This document shows positions 17,092-25,255 of a stretch of DNA of 64,000 nt, one piece after another. The notes beneath the pieces are model-generated. The model ran no database searches, was not told where the DNA came from, and saw only the letters and a program-made list of their open reading frames with translations. The position numbers and the translations under genes are program-made. Origin of the DNA: CAIVAT01 sp964473485 (GTDB taxonomy: Bacteria; Bacteroidota; Bacteroidia; Bacteroidales; FEN-979). Position 1 is the first letter of the stretch. Each line of letters begins with the position of its first letter. The stretch is taken from contig CAYYPH010000003.1 in NCBI GenBank assembly GCA_964473485.1, positions 62,001 to 126,000 of the forward strand. Reading direction: 5' to 3'.

Positions 17092-18884
17092 TCCCAGGAT
17101 TCATCCACATCCCAGTTTGCCCTTACTTCAATGGTTTTAGGGAAATAACGGACCTCTTCCGGCTGGATTTTTTTCCGGTAATTCCCGGTATCCCACCGGC
17201 CGTTATTATTCCGGTCGAGGATTGATTTTACCTTGTATTTTCCCGGTTGCAGGAACTGAAATGAGAGTCTGCCTGTTTGCATGAGAATGCGTTCTTCGTA
17301 AACCGCGGTTTCCGTTTCATTGATCAGCTGAATGATATACCTTCCCGGCCGGCTGTCGGTTTTAACCGTCAGGTTAAAATTACCGAAATCCCGCTCGGCC
17401 GAAGTGCTGATATCAAGTCTTACGGTATCGTGGCTAAGACTGTTCAGCCCGGTGAAAGCCGAATCAGGGACGGTCAGCTTATATCTTTTGTCCTCGGCCC
17501 AATTATGATCGACAATGATGCGCCGGTGAAGACTGTCGGCAAATCTGAACCGAGGCCGGACGGTATCTTTATCCGAGACCATGAACATACCGCTGAAATC
17601 CCACCGGGTAAGCGGCGTGGAGGTTACCAGTTCAAGACGGTTTTTATACTGGTTGAATTTCGAACCTTTCACATTCAGCGACAATTTGAGGGCATTGGTT
17701 GTCTCCTTGCCTCCCTGGGGTTTCCTGGCACCCAGCCTTTCCTTGAGATCAAGGTTTACGGTGTCGGGTTCGGTTTGTCCCGCATCAATGCTTACCGTCA
17801 GTGAATCCATGTCGCTGCGGGTGATCCACATCATCAGAGAATCGCGTCTGGCACTGTATTCTTCGAGGTACCACAGGCCCAGGGTGTCGGTATAAAGTGG
17901 TTTGACCATTACCTCTTTAACCGGGTACCTGAATGCCAGGGTGACCACACCCGGTGATGCATAGCTGTTCTTGAGCAGCCGCTGAACTGAATCGGTCTCT
18001 TCATAAAGGTAAAGGGAATAGGAGGGATAAAGTTTCATGATCGCGTTCACCGAATCGGCCTTTCTTACGGAGTCGGTCCTGGCTAGTTCGGCGGGGGTAA
18101 GTTTGGCGGCTTTTTGCAGTGAATCAATGGCGTTTGCCAGGGTATCCATACCCGTTGTATCAGGTGCCGGTGGTTTGATAAAATAGGCCTCCACCAGGCT
18201 GTCGGCAAAGGCAATTTTCTCTGAAGGCTGATTAAAGATCAGGTCGCCGTTCTGATCCGACAGGGCAAACAATTTGAATTTGCGGTTCTGCAGGTTATTA
18301 AAGACAAACTCGCCTGTCTCGCCTGTCTTGCTTATGTAGTATGGAATGACCTTAAGGGGAAGTGAATCGAGAGGGAGGGTGTCATTGTTGTTGATATACA
18401 GGGCAACGATGATATCTTTCTGCGGTTTCAGGTCAAATGCACTGACGACCGAACCTTTCAGGGAGAGGCTGTCAATGTAGTCACCCGTGGAAAACACGTA
18501 GCTAAATCCTTTGAGTACATTGCTCTCGGTGAGATCAGCGATGGCGTTTCCGAATGACACCGAATAAGTGGTGTTCTCCGACAGCGTATCATCGAGGTTT
18601 ATAATCAGTGATTTACCACGCAGCCGGGGATCTGGCGGATTTTTCAGCGGAGGGGAAAAGAAAATCTCGGATATGGGATTTTTAAGCTGTACGTACTCAT
18701 CAAAATCTATGGAGAACTTGTCCTCCTTGAAATGGATGGAAAAATTGGGAGGATCGCATCTCAGGACCCGCGGAGGATCGGTGTCTTTTTTCCCCCCTTC
18801 GGGTGAAACAGGATTGGCGCATCCGTATATCAGCAAAAAGGTTGCAGCGAGAAAAAAGTAAAATAATAACGGTCTGGTTTGCAC
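17073..18884 (-). CDS. Ig-like domain lipoprotein (SbsA/Big_5 type)
   Basis: A 603-residue exported lipoprotein: the N-terminal hydrophobic segment ends in the lipobox LIYGC (Cys22), followed by ANPVSPEGGKKDTDPPRV, a start typical of the Bacteroidota family with an SbsA-type Ig-like domain (about residues 35-140, with FDEYVQLKN). The rest is beta-rich with repeated phrases such as SDQNGDLIF and DRNNNGRWDTGNY, the latter a carboxypeptidase-regulatory or calcium-loop-like end. Such proteins are predicted to sit in the outer membrane; the role is not established. It is transcribed alone, divergent from yebC, and overlaps the end of the ArsR-type gene by 19 bases. Confidence 0.8.
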   Translation of the reverse strand: MQTRPLLFYFFLAATFLLIYGCANPVSPEGGKKDTDPPRVLRCDPPNFSIHFKEDKFSIDFDEYVQLKNPISEIFFSPPLKNPPDPRLRGKSLIINLDDTLSENTTYSVSFGNAIADLTESNVLKGFSYVFSTGDYIDSLSLKGSVVSAFDLKPQKDIIVALYINNNDTLPLDSLPLKVIPYYISKTGETGEFVFNNLQNRKFKLFALSDQNGDLIFNQPSEKIAFADSLVEAYFIKPPAPDTTGMDTLANAIDSLQKAAKLTPAELARTDSVRKADSVNAIMKLYPSYSLYLYEETDSVQRLLKNSYASPGVVTLAFRYPVKEVMVKPLYTDTLGLWYLEEYSARRDSLMMWITRSDMDSLTVSIDAGQTEPDTVNLDLKERLGARKPQGGKETTNALKLSLNVKGSKFNQYKNRLELVTSTPLTRWDFSGMFMVSDKDTVRPRFRFADSLHRRIIVDHNWAEDKRYKLTVPDSAFTGLNSLSHDTVRLDISTSAERDFGNFNLTVKTDSRPGRYIIQLINETETAVYEERILMQTGRLSFQFLQPGKYKVKSILDRNNNGRWDTGNYRKKIQPEEVRYFPKTIEVRANWDVDESWDQAITH

Positions 18885-18910
18885 CTAAGCGGAGGTTTTT
18901 TGTAAGTTTG
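18878..18910 (+). promoter_or_regulatory. Predicted promoter of yebC (TTTG-N21-TAAGTTTG)
   Basis: TTTG at 18878-18881 and TAAGTTTG at 18903-18910 match both parts of the Bacteroidota consensus. The start of yebC is about 80 bases downstream, so a leader of roughly 75 bases is predicted. Confidence 0.6.
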
Positions 18911-18916
18911 CGGCCC

Positions 18917-18924
18917 CAAAATTA
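18917..18924 (-). promoter_or_regulatory. -7 element (minus strand TAATTTTG) of the Ig-like lipoprotein
   Basis: CAAAATTA on the plus strand reads TAATTTTG on the minus strand, 32 bases ahead of the lipoprotein start. It lies just beside the yebC -7 box, so the two divergent promoters overlap. Confidence 0.45.
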
Positions 18925-18991
18925 CCAATCGTTTTAATTCAGGAGCCATTTTTTATTATTTTTACAATGTTAATTCTCAAACGATCACCTT

Positions 18992-19735
18992 ATGTCAGGA
19001 CACAATAAATGGTCAACCATCAAGCGTAAGAAAGGTGCGCTCGATGCCAAGCGGTCGAAGATATTTTCGAAGATCATCAAAGATATTACCATAGCCGTGA
19101 AGGAGGGCGGAGCCGATCCTGACGGCAATCCCAGGTTGCGCCTGGCCATTGCCAATGCCAAGGGAGCCTCTATGCCGAAGGAAAATATCCAGCGGGCTAT
19201 CAACAAGGGTTCCGACAAAGATGCCGCAGCACTCATCGAGACTACCTATGAAGGCAAGGGCCCGCACGGGATTGCCATTTTCGTGGAGTGCACCACCGAC
19301 AACCTGCAGCGCACGGTAAGCAATATCAGGGCATATTTTAACAAACACGGCGGTGAACTCGGCCAGAACGGGATGCTGAATTACCTGTTCGATCGTAAAG
19401 GAGTTTTTGTGGTGCCCAAAGGGGATATCGACCGCGACGAATTCGAAATGGAACTGATCGATGCTGGAGCCGAAGAAATTACCCTGGAGGAGGATGCGTT
19501 CACGGTTACCACCGCCATGGAGGATTTTGGAAGCATGATCAAAAAACTCGAATCGCTCAAGATCGATCCGGAAAGTGCGGCGCTCCAGCGACTCCCGAAA
19601 ACCACGGTTACCCTTGATGAGGATGCGTCACGGAAAGTGCTGAAACTGATCGATATCATCGAGGAGGACGACGACGTACAGAACGTGTTTCACAATCTCG
19701 CGATCAGCGACGAGCTGGCCGAAAAACTTTCATAA
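18992..19735 (+). CDS. YebC/PmpR family regulatory/translation factor
   Basis: A 247-residue protein beginning MSGHNKWSTIKRKKGALDAK, the conserved YebC start, with the family motifs NPRLRLAIANAKGASMPKEN and YEGKGPHGIAIFVECTTDN. Length is normal. Members were first described as transcription regulators; more recent work links the family to translation of difficult peptide stretches. The gene stands alone with its own promoter and is followed by a symmetric terminator shared with the convergent response regulator gene. Confidence 0.93.
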   Translation: MSGHNKWSTIKRKKGALDAKRSKIFSKIIKDITIAVKEGGADPDGNPRLRLAIANAKGASMPKENIQRAINKGSDKDAAALIETTYEGKGPHGIAIFVECTTDNLQRTVSNIRAYFNKHGGELGQNGMLNYLFDRKGVFVVPKGDIDRDEFEMELIDAGAEEITLEEDAFTVTTAMEDFGSMIKKLESLKIDPESAALQRLPKTTVTLDEDASRKVLKLIDIIEEDDDVQNVFHNLAISDELAEKLS

Positions 19736-19750
19736 CAGGAAAAGCAAACA

Positions 19751-19781
19751 AAAAAAAAGCGGCCCTGGCCGCTTTTTTTTT
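19751..19781. terminator. Bidirectional terminator between yebC and the response regulator
   Basis: A run of A, the GC-rich inverted repeat AGCGGCC/GGCCGCT centred at 19765-19766, then a run of T. The A-run and T-run make it work in both directions, fitting the two convergent genes. Confidence 0.9.
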
Positions 19782-19785
19782 GTTA

Positions 19786-20757
19786 TCAGATCTCACAGAT
19801 AAACTGCGTAAGGTTGATGCCTTTCGGCAGACTGATTTTTTTTCTGAGCCTGATCCTCGAAATCTCGGTGCTGGGGGCCGTGATCTTTAAAATATGAGAG
19901 ATCTCTTTCGTGCTGAGGTTCATGCGGAGTAAAGCCGCCAGCTTGTGATCGTTGGGAGTGAGGTTTGGGAAAGCCTTGCGCAGCCGATCGAAAAAGCCTG
20001 GGTGGATTTTTTCGAAATGCGCCTTGATCCGGTACCAGTCATTATCGAATTTGATATTCTCATCGATGGTTTTCAGCACCTTGCCGATCTCAACCTTGGT
20101 GATGCTCTTCTCATTCCTGATCAGCCGGTTGATGTCTTTTCTGATCAGTCCGATGATCTTGTTCTTCTGCGAGATAAAGATCGATGAGGTGGCGAGTTCG
20201 CGGTTGATCAGGTCCAGCTCCATGTTATGTTTCTGCTTCAGAAGCTGGTTTACCTTTTGTTCAGCCTTGATCCTTTCCTGGAGCCGCAGGTTACGTTCCT
20301 TTTCGGCTTTTTTGCGTTGCTCGATCTCGTTCTTCAGTTCTGAGATGATACGTTCGTTGGTGATCTCAAGGTTGCGCTGATAGTTGGCTACCTCGATCGC
20401 AGCCTTGATCTGGTCGATGTCGACTGGTTTAAAGAGATAGGCGTAGGGTTTCAGGGAGAATGATTTGGTAAAGACCTCGTTCTTGTTCAGCGAGGTTAAG
20501 AATATTATTCCGCAATTGTAGTTTTCAGTTAGTATCCGTGCAGCTTCAATTCCATCCATTTTCCCGGCCAGTTTAACATCCATGATGATGATGTCGGGTT
20601 CCGTTTTCGACTCATGCAGGCCGGCAATATTTTCCACGGCGTTTTCTCCCTTGGTATCAATACCAAGAACATTATAACCCAGGGCCGTCAGTTTGGCTTT
20701 AAGGTCATGGGCGATGATCAGTTCATCTTCTACAATGTACAGACTAATTGGGGCCAT
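19786..20757 (-). CDS. Orphan response regulator, receiver plus coiled coil plus LuxR-type HTH
   Basis: A 323-residue protein. The receiver domain (about 1-125) has the acidic pocket VEDE, the phosphorylated Asp60 in IIIMDVKLAG, Thr/Ser in IIFLTS and Lys in YLFKPVD. A Lys/Glu-rich helical region (about 128-200) looks like a coiled coil. The C-terminal part (about 260-315) is a LuxR-like helix-turn-helix, LTPNDHKLAALLRMNLSTKE. No histidine kinase is nearby. It lies 23 bases downstream of ackA on the same strand, so it is probably cotranscribed with acetate kinase, which suggests possible phosphorylation by acetyl phosphate (inference). Confidence 0.85.
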   Translation of the reverse strand: MAPISLYIVEDELIIAHDLKAKLTALGYNVLGIDTKGENAVENIAGLHESKTEPDIIIMDVKLAGKMDGIEAARILTENYNCGIIFLTSLNKNEVFTKSFSLKPYAYLFKPVDIDQIKAAIEVANYQRNLEITNERIISELKNEIEQRKKAEKERNLRLQERIKAEQKVNQLLKQKHNMELDLINRELATSSIFISQKNKIIGLIRKDINRLIRNEKSITKVEIGKVLKTIDENIKFDNDWYRIKAHFEKIHPGFFDRLRKAFPNLTPNDHKLAALLRMNLSTKEISHILKITAPSTEISRIRLRKKISLPKGINLTQFICEI

Positions 20758-20780
20758 TTGTTTGGTTTTAAGGGTTAGCG

Positions 20781-22052
20781 TTATTTTTTTGATTCCAGAT
20801 TAATTGTTTCAGCTTGAATAACCTCACCTTCCGATTGCTCAGGGTTGAAGTAAAGGTTGGTGACGATGTTAAAGGTGTCGATGGCAATCACGAGCTCTTC
20901 GTTGGTGGGCATGACCATAGCCAATACCGGAGAGCCGGGTTTTGTAAGTATTGCCTCCTTTCCCCGGGTGTTGTTCCTTTCGGGGTCGAACTGTACGCCC
21001 AGAAATTCAAGACCGGACAGTATCCTGTTGCGGGTATCGGTATCGTTCTCGCCGATTCCGCCTGCGAAGACGATCAGGTCGACGCCTCCCATGGCGGCCG
21101 CGTAAGCCCCGATGTATTTCTTCACACGATAGGCGTACATCTCGAGGGCGAGTTCAGCACGTTTGTTCCCGTTTTCGGCAGCCTGTTCCACGTCGCGCAT
21201 ATCGAACGAGATGCCCGAAACGCCGCACACGCCGCTCTTTTTGTTGAACATGGCATTGGTGTCGGCAATGCTCAGGTTTTCCTTTTCGGCCATAAATAAA
21301 AGTACCCCTAGATCAACATCACCGCTTCGGGTTCCCATCATCAATCCCTCCAGCGGGGTGAACCCCATCGAGGTGTCGACGGAGAGTCCTTTCGATATGG
21401 CGGCCACCGAAGATCCGTTGCCAAGGTGGCAGGTGATCACATTGATTTTTTCAATATCCCTGCCCAGGTACTTGCATGCTTTGTGGGCTACGTATTTGTG
21501 CGATGTTCCGTGGAAGCCGTACCTGCGGATCTTGTATTTTTCGTAATACTCGTAGGGTATGGCATACAGGTATGAATAGGGAGGCATGGTCTGGTGAAAG
21601 GAGGTGTCGAAAACGGCAACCTGCGGAACATGCGGCAGGATGGCTTCGATGGAGAGGATGCCTTTCAGGTTTGCCGGGTTGTGAAGCGGGGCAAGTTCAA
21701 TGCATTTCTCAATGTCCTTTTTAACATTTTCAGTGATAAGGGCCGAGGACTTGAAGTTTTCGCCGCCGTGGGCCACCCTGTGCCCTACCGCAACAATTTC
21801 GTTGACATCCCTGATCACCCCCTTTTCCGGATCTTTGAGCGTTTCGAGGATCAGATTAATACCTACCTGGTGGTCGGGAACCTCACGAGCGATTTTGTAT
21901 TTCGGTTTATCCGTCACCTGGTGTGTTAATTCACTGGTAGGAAGCCCTATCCGGTCCAGAAGCCCTTTGGCTTTCAGGTCGGCTTCCTGTTTAATCTCAA
22001 TTAATTGATACTTAATTGAAGAACTGCCGCAATTTAAAACTAATATTTTCAT
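20781..22052 (-). CDS. ackA: Acetate kinase
   Basis: A 423-residue ASKHA-fold kinase interconverting acetate plus ATP and acetyl phosphate plus ADP. Conserved motifs: NCGSSSIKYQLIE at the N-terminus, GHRVAHGGE, FDTSFHQTMP, HLGNGSSVAAI and FAGGIGEND. The family usually ends near MPTNEELVIA; here about 30 further residues follow (FNIVTNLYFNPEQSEG and on), a C-terminal extension of unknown meaning. Phosphotransacetylase, the usual partner, is not in the window. A well-formed promoter lies upstream, and an orphan response regulator follows 23 bases downstream. Confidence 0.96.
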   Translation of the reverse strand: MKILVLNCGSSSIKYQLIEIKQEADLKAKGLLDRIGLPTSELTHQVTDKPKYKIAREVPDHQVGINLILETLKDPEKGVIRDVNEIVAVGHRVAHGGENFKSSALITENVKKDIEKCIELAPLHNPANLKGILSIEAILPHVPQVAVFDTSFHQTMPPYSYLYAIPYEYYEKYKIRRYGFHGTSHKYVAHKACKYLGRDIEKINVITCHLGNGSSVAAISKGLSVDTSMGFTPLEGLMMGTRSGDVDLGVLLFMAEKENLSIADTNAMFNKKSGVCGVSGISFDMRDVEQAAENGNKRAELALEMYAYRVKKYIGAYAAAMGGVDLIVFAGGIGENDTDTRNRILSGLEFLGVQFDPERNNTRGKEAILTKPGSPVLAMVMPTNEELVIAIDTFNIVTNLYFNPEQSEGEVIQAETINLESKK

Positions 22053-22137
22053 TTACAGTTGAGTATGTTGAGTTCCGGTCGTTGGTATGTAATCCTGTCT
22101 GTAAAACCGAACATGAGTGATCATATGTTAGGGTGGG

Positions 22138-22169
22138 CAAAAATACAACATTTCAAACTTTTTACCAAA
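22138..22169 (-). promoter_or_regulatory. Predicted promoter of ackA (minus strand TTTG-N20-TATTTTTG)
   Basis: On the plus strand CAAAAATA (22138-22145) and CAAA (22166-22169) are 20 bases apart, giving both -7 and -33 boxes for leftward transcription. It lies about 85 bases upstream of the ackA start. Confidence 0.6.
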
Positions 22170-22253
22170 TATAGTATTAAAAATAACGTAACACTTTTTC
22201 AACAATGCCCTGTTATTTATTTTTACCGTGCGAAAGCGTATTGCCATAAATCG

Positions 22254-22261
22254 TAATTTTG
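22254..22261 (+). promoter_or_regulatory. -7 element TAATTTTG upstream of the GH3-like gene
   Basis: TAATTTTG fits TAnnTTTG and lies 22 bases before the ATG at 22284. The 231-base gap between ackA and this gene holds the two divergent promoters and no other recognisable gene. Confidence 0.5.
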
Positions 22262-22283
22262 GCTCTCCAAATCTGTTTCCCTG

Positions 22284-23804
22284 ATGGCATTGATCAACGC
22301 AGTTGTATCGTGGCTGATGAAAAAAAGAATTCATCAGATCGAACTTTTCATGAAGTATCCCCATGAGGTTCAGCAGGAATGGCTCCGCAAACTGCTTGCG
22401 GCGGCCAGGTCGACGGAGTGGGGCAGGATGTACGACTATAAATCAGTAAATACTCCTGAGCAATACCGCGAACGCGTGCCGGTGAATGATTACGATTCGC
22501 TGAAGGGGTGGATAGACCGCTTAAGGAAGGGTGAACAAAACGTTTTGTGGTCTTCCGATATAAAGTGGTTTGCGAAATCCTCCGGTACCACTTCCGATCG
22601 CAGTAAATTCATCCCTGTGAGCCAGGAAGCCCTCGAGGAGTGTCATTTCAAAGGAGGCAAGGATCTTCTTTCCATCTATTGCAACAATCATCCCGACACC
22701 CGCCTTTTCGACGGTAAGGCCATAGCCATGGGAGGATCTCACCAGATCATGGAGGTCAACAACGACATCTACTACACCGGCGACCTTTCGGCCATCCTGA
22801 TCCAGAACCTGCCGGGCTGGGTGGAATTCATGCGAACCCCCGATCTGTCGATCGCGCTGATGGACGAGTGGGAACAGAAGATCGAAAAAATGGCGGCTGC
22901 GACCATACAGCATGACGTGACCAACATTTCGGGCGTTCCTTCCTGGACCCTGCTGCTGTTTAAAAGGATACTGGAGATCACCGGGAAAAATTCGATCACA
23001 GATGTGTGGCCGAATTTCGAGTTGTTCATTCACGGCGGGGTGAACTTCTCACCCTACCGCGAGCAGTTCAGGCGGCTGTTTACCTCAGGGAAGGTGAACT
23101 ACCTGGAGACCTATAATGCCTCCGAGGGTTTTTTTGGCATCCAGGACCGCATCAATGCTGATGACATGTTGCTGATGCTCGATTACGGGATCTATTATGA
23201 GTTCATCCCGCTGGAGTCGCTCCACGCCGGCAATTCCAGGGCCATTCCGCTCGACCAGGTTGAAACCGGGGTTAACTATGCCATCCTTATCACCACGAAT
23301 GCCGGGTTATGGCGTTACATGATCGGCGATACGGTGCAGTTCACCTCCGTCGATCCTTACCGAATCAGGATCTCTGGCCGGACGCGGAATTTTATCAACG
23401 CCTTTGGCGAGGAACTCATCATCGATAACGCGGAAAAGGCGATAGCAGTGGCCTGCGAACGCTGCGACGCCATCGTGAATGAGTACACCGCCGCCCCGGT
23501 TTACCTCGAAGGCAGCCGGAAAGGGGCCCACGAATGGATCATAGAATTTGAAAAAGTCCCCGGTGATATCGCCTATTTTACCACCACCCTCGATAATGCC
23601 CTGAAAGCTTTAAATTCTGATTATGAGGCCAAAAGGTATCATGATCTGATGCTGGAAGAACCGCTTGTAAGGCCGGTTCCGCCCATGACCTTTTACCGCT
23701 GGCTTAAATCGCATGGCAAGCTGGGCGGACAGAACAAGGTGCCGCGTCTCTCCAATGAGCGCAAATATGTGGATGAAATCCTGCAGATGAGCATGGCCGA
23801 TTGA
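22284..23804 (+). CDS. GH3 auxin-responsive promoter family protein (acyl-adenylating type)
   Basis: A 506-residue member of the GH3 family, relatives of plant jasmonate/auxin-amido synthetases within the adenylate-forming superfamily. Visible features are the start RIHQIELFMKYPHEVQQEWL, the nucleotide-binding loop KSSGTTSDRSKFIPVS, the middle motif YNASEGFFGIQD and the C-terminal WRYMIGDTVQFT and ISGRTRNFINAFGEELI. Bacterial members are widespread in Bacteroidota and their substrate is not known to me; amide or ester formation between an acid and an amino compound is the family-based guess. It has its own -7 element. The next gene starts 35 bases downstream. Confidence 0.88.
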   Translation: MALINAVVSWLMKKRIHQIELFMKYPHEVQQEWLRKLLAAARSTEWGRMYDYKSVNTPEQYRERVPVNDYDSLKGWIDRLRKGEQNVLWSSDIKWFAKSSGTTSDRSKFIPVSQEALEECHFKGGKDLLSIYCNNHPDTRLFDGKAIAMGGSHQIMEVNNDIYYTGDLSAILIQNLPGWVEFMRTPDLSIALMDEWEQKIEKMAAATIQHDVTNISGVPSWTLLLFKRILEITGKNSITDVWPNFELFIHGGVNFSPYREQFRRLFTSGKVNYLETYNASEGFFGIQDRINADDMLLMLDYGIYYEFIPLESLHAGNSRAIPLDQVETGVNYAILITTNAGLWRYMIGDTVQFTSVDPYRIRISGRTRNFINAFGEELIIDNAEKAIAVACERCDAIVNEYTAAPVYLEGSRKGAHEWIIEFEKVPGDIAYFTTTLDNALKALNSDYEAKRYHDLMLEEPLVRPVPPMTFYRWLKSHGKLGGQNKVPRLSNERKYVDEILQMSMAD

Positions 23805-23814
23805 ATGCTTTTGT

Positions 23815-23822
23815 TAATTTTG
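23815..23822 (+). promoter_or_regulatory. -7 element TAATTTTG upstream of the deoxynucleoside kinase
   Basis: TAATTTTG lies 17 bases before the ATG at 23840. Its position excludes the in-frame ATG at 23801 as the start for a transcript from here. Confidence 0.5.
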
Positions 23823-23839
23823 AACCTAAATTCTTATTT

Positions 23840-24454
23840 ATGCATATAGCGATCGCAGGGAACATCGGTTCCGGCAAAACCACGCTGACAGGACTCATGG
23901 CCAAACATTTCGGATGGGAGGCCCATTATGAGGATGTGGATAAAAATCCTTACCTGAACAGTTTTTATGAGGATATGCAGCGCTGGTCATTCAATCTGCA
24001 GATATATTTCCTGAACAGCAGGTTCCGCCAGGTGGTCAGTATCAGGAAATCGAACCGATCGGTGATCCAGGATCGCACCATCTATGAGGATGCCTATATT
24101 TTTGCCCCGAACCTGCATGCCATGAACCTCATGAGTACGCGTGATTTCGATAACTACCGTTCACTGTTTGAACTGATGAGCTCTTTTATCCAGCCTCCCG
24201 ATCTGCTGATCTACCTGCGGGCCAGCGTTCCGACGCTCGTAAATCAGATCCAGAAACGCGGCCGTGAATACGAAAACGCCATCCGGCTCGATTATCTGAA
24301 AAACCTGAATGAGATGTATGAAGAGTGGATCGGCGGATACAAGCTGGGCAAGTTGCTGATCGTGGATGTGGATACCCTCAAATTCAGTGAAAATCCTGAA
24401 GACCTCGGAACAGTGATCGAAAAAGTTCATTCCCATCTCCATGGCCTTTTCTGA
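23840..24454 (+). CDS. Deoxynucleoside kinase
   Basis: A 204-residue P-loop kinase (start set at 23840, MHIAIAGNIGSGKTTLT, which puts the P-loop at the usual distance from the N-terminus; an in-frame ATG at 23801 precedes the -7 element). Other dNK features are the acidic YEDVDKNPYL, the DRTIYEDAYIFA segment and the Arg-rich lid region IQKRGREYENAIRLDYL. It phosphorylates deoxynucleosides such as deoxyadenosine or deoxyguanosine for nucleotide salvage; the exact substrate cannot be read from the sequence. The end overlaps kdsB by 14 bases. Confidence 0.9.
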   Translation: MHIAIAGNIGSGKTTLTGLMAKHFGWEAHYEDVDKNPYLNSFYEDMQRWSFNLQIYFLNSRFRQVVSIRKSNRSVIQDRTIYEDAYIFAPNLHAMNLMSTRDFDNYRSLFELMSSFIQPPDLLIYLRASVPTLVNQIQKRGREYENAIRLDYLKNLNEMYEEWIGGYKLGKLLIVDVDTLKFSENPEDLGTVIEKVHSHLHGLF

Positions 24455-25214
24455 TTCCCTGAAAGTGCTGGGAGTAATCCCGGCGAGGTATGCCTCCAGC
24501 CGGTTCCCGGGCAAGCCTCTCGCCGATATTTTCGGGAAAACCATGATCAGGAGGGTTTATGAACAGGCCCTTCAATGCACCTTGCTCAGCTCCCTGACCG
24601 TGGCCACCGACCATGACGGCATTTACGACCATGTTACCGGCTTCGGGGGCAAGGCGATGATGACCGCCGGTTTTCATACCAGCGGAACGGAGCGGTGCTG
24701 CGAAGTGCTCGCCCGGTTGTCGGAATCAGGCGAACAGTACGATTATGTCGTAAACATTCAGGGCGACGAACCCTTTCTTGATCCCGGGCAGATTGAATCG
24801 TTGATAAAAGGAATGGCTTCAGGCTCGCCGCCAATCGGCACCCTCATTAAAAAAATTAGTGATGCAGGTGAATTGTTTGATCCGAATGTGGTTAAGGTTG
24901 TCACCGACCGTTCGGGATATGCCCTTACATTCAGCCGTGCCGCCATTCCACATGTACGCGGCGCAGAACCTTCCGGATGGATGTCCCTGGCTTCCTTTTT
25001 CAAACATATCGGAATTTATGGCTATCGGGCCGGAGTGCTCAGGGAAATTGTAAACCTGCCACCCTCGGCCCTCGAAAAGGCAGAGTCGCTGGAACAACTG
25101 CGGTGGATTGAAAACGGATACAGGGTGCAAACCTACCTTACTGAAAAAGAGAGTGTTTCCATTGACGTTCCATCCGATTTATTAAAAATTACTAACACCG
25201 CCCGGCCGGTCTGA
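24441..25214 (+). CDS. kdsB: 3-deoxy-manno-octulosonate cytidylyltransferase
   Basis: A 257-residue nucleotidyltransferase that makes CMP-Kdo for LPS inner core and lipid A. It opens with VLGVIPARYASSRFPGKPLA, the conserved KdsB N-terminus, and includes the NIQGDEPF motif (residues about 112-119) and FKHIGIYGYR. The ATG at 24441 overlaps the preceding kinase; it adds only seven residues before the family start. It belongs to a same-strand run with the kinase, the SPOR protein, trmB and the S46 peptidase. Together with lptE and rfaE2 it shows the organism makes LPS. Confidence 0.95.
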   Translation: MAFSDSLKVLGVIPARYASSRFPGKPLADIFGKTMIRRVYEQALQCTLLSSLTVATDHDGIYDHVTGFGGKAMMTAGFHTSGTERCCEVLARLSESGEQYDYVVNIQGDEPFLDPGQIESLIKGMASGSPPIGTLIKKISDAGELFDPNVVKVVTDRSGYALTFSRAAIPHVRGAEPSGWMSLASFFKHIGIYGYRAGVLREIVNLPPSALEKAESLEQLRWIENGYRVQTYLTEKESVSIDVPSDLLKITNTARPV

Positions 25215-25255
25215 AAATTATGAACTATCTTAGCGCCATGGTAAGTTCCGGACAC

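Noticed and set aside
22059..22256. Small gene in the ackA-GH3 gap
   Set aside because: The open frame covers both predicted promoters, has no recognisable features and no ribosome binding site.
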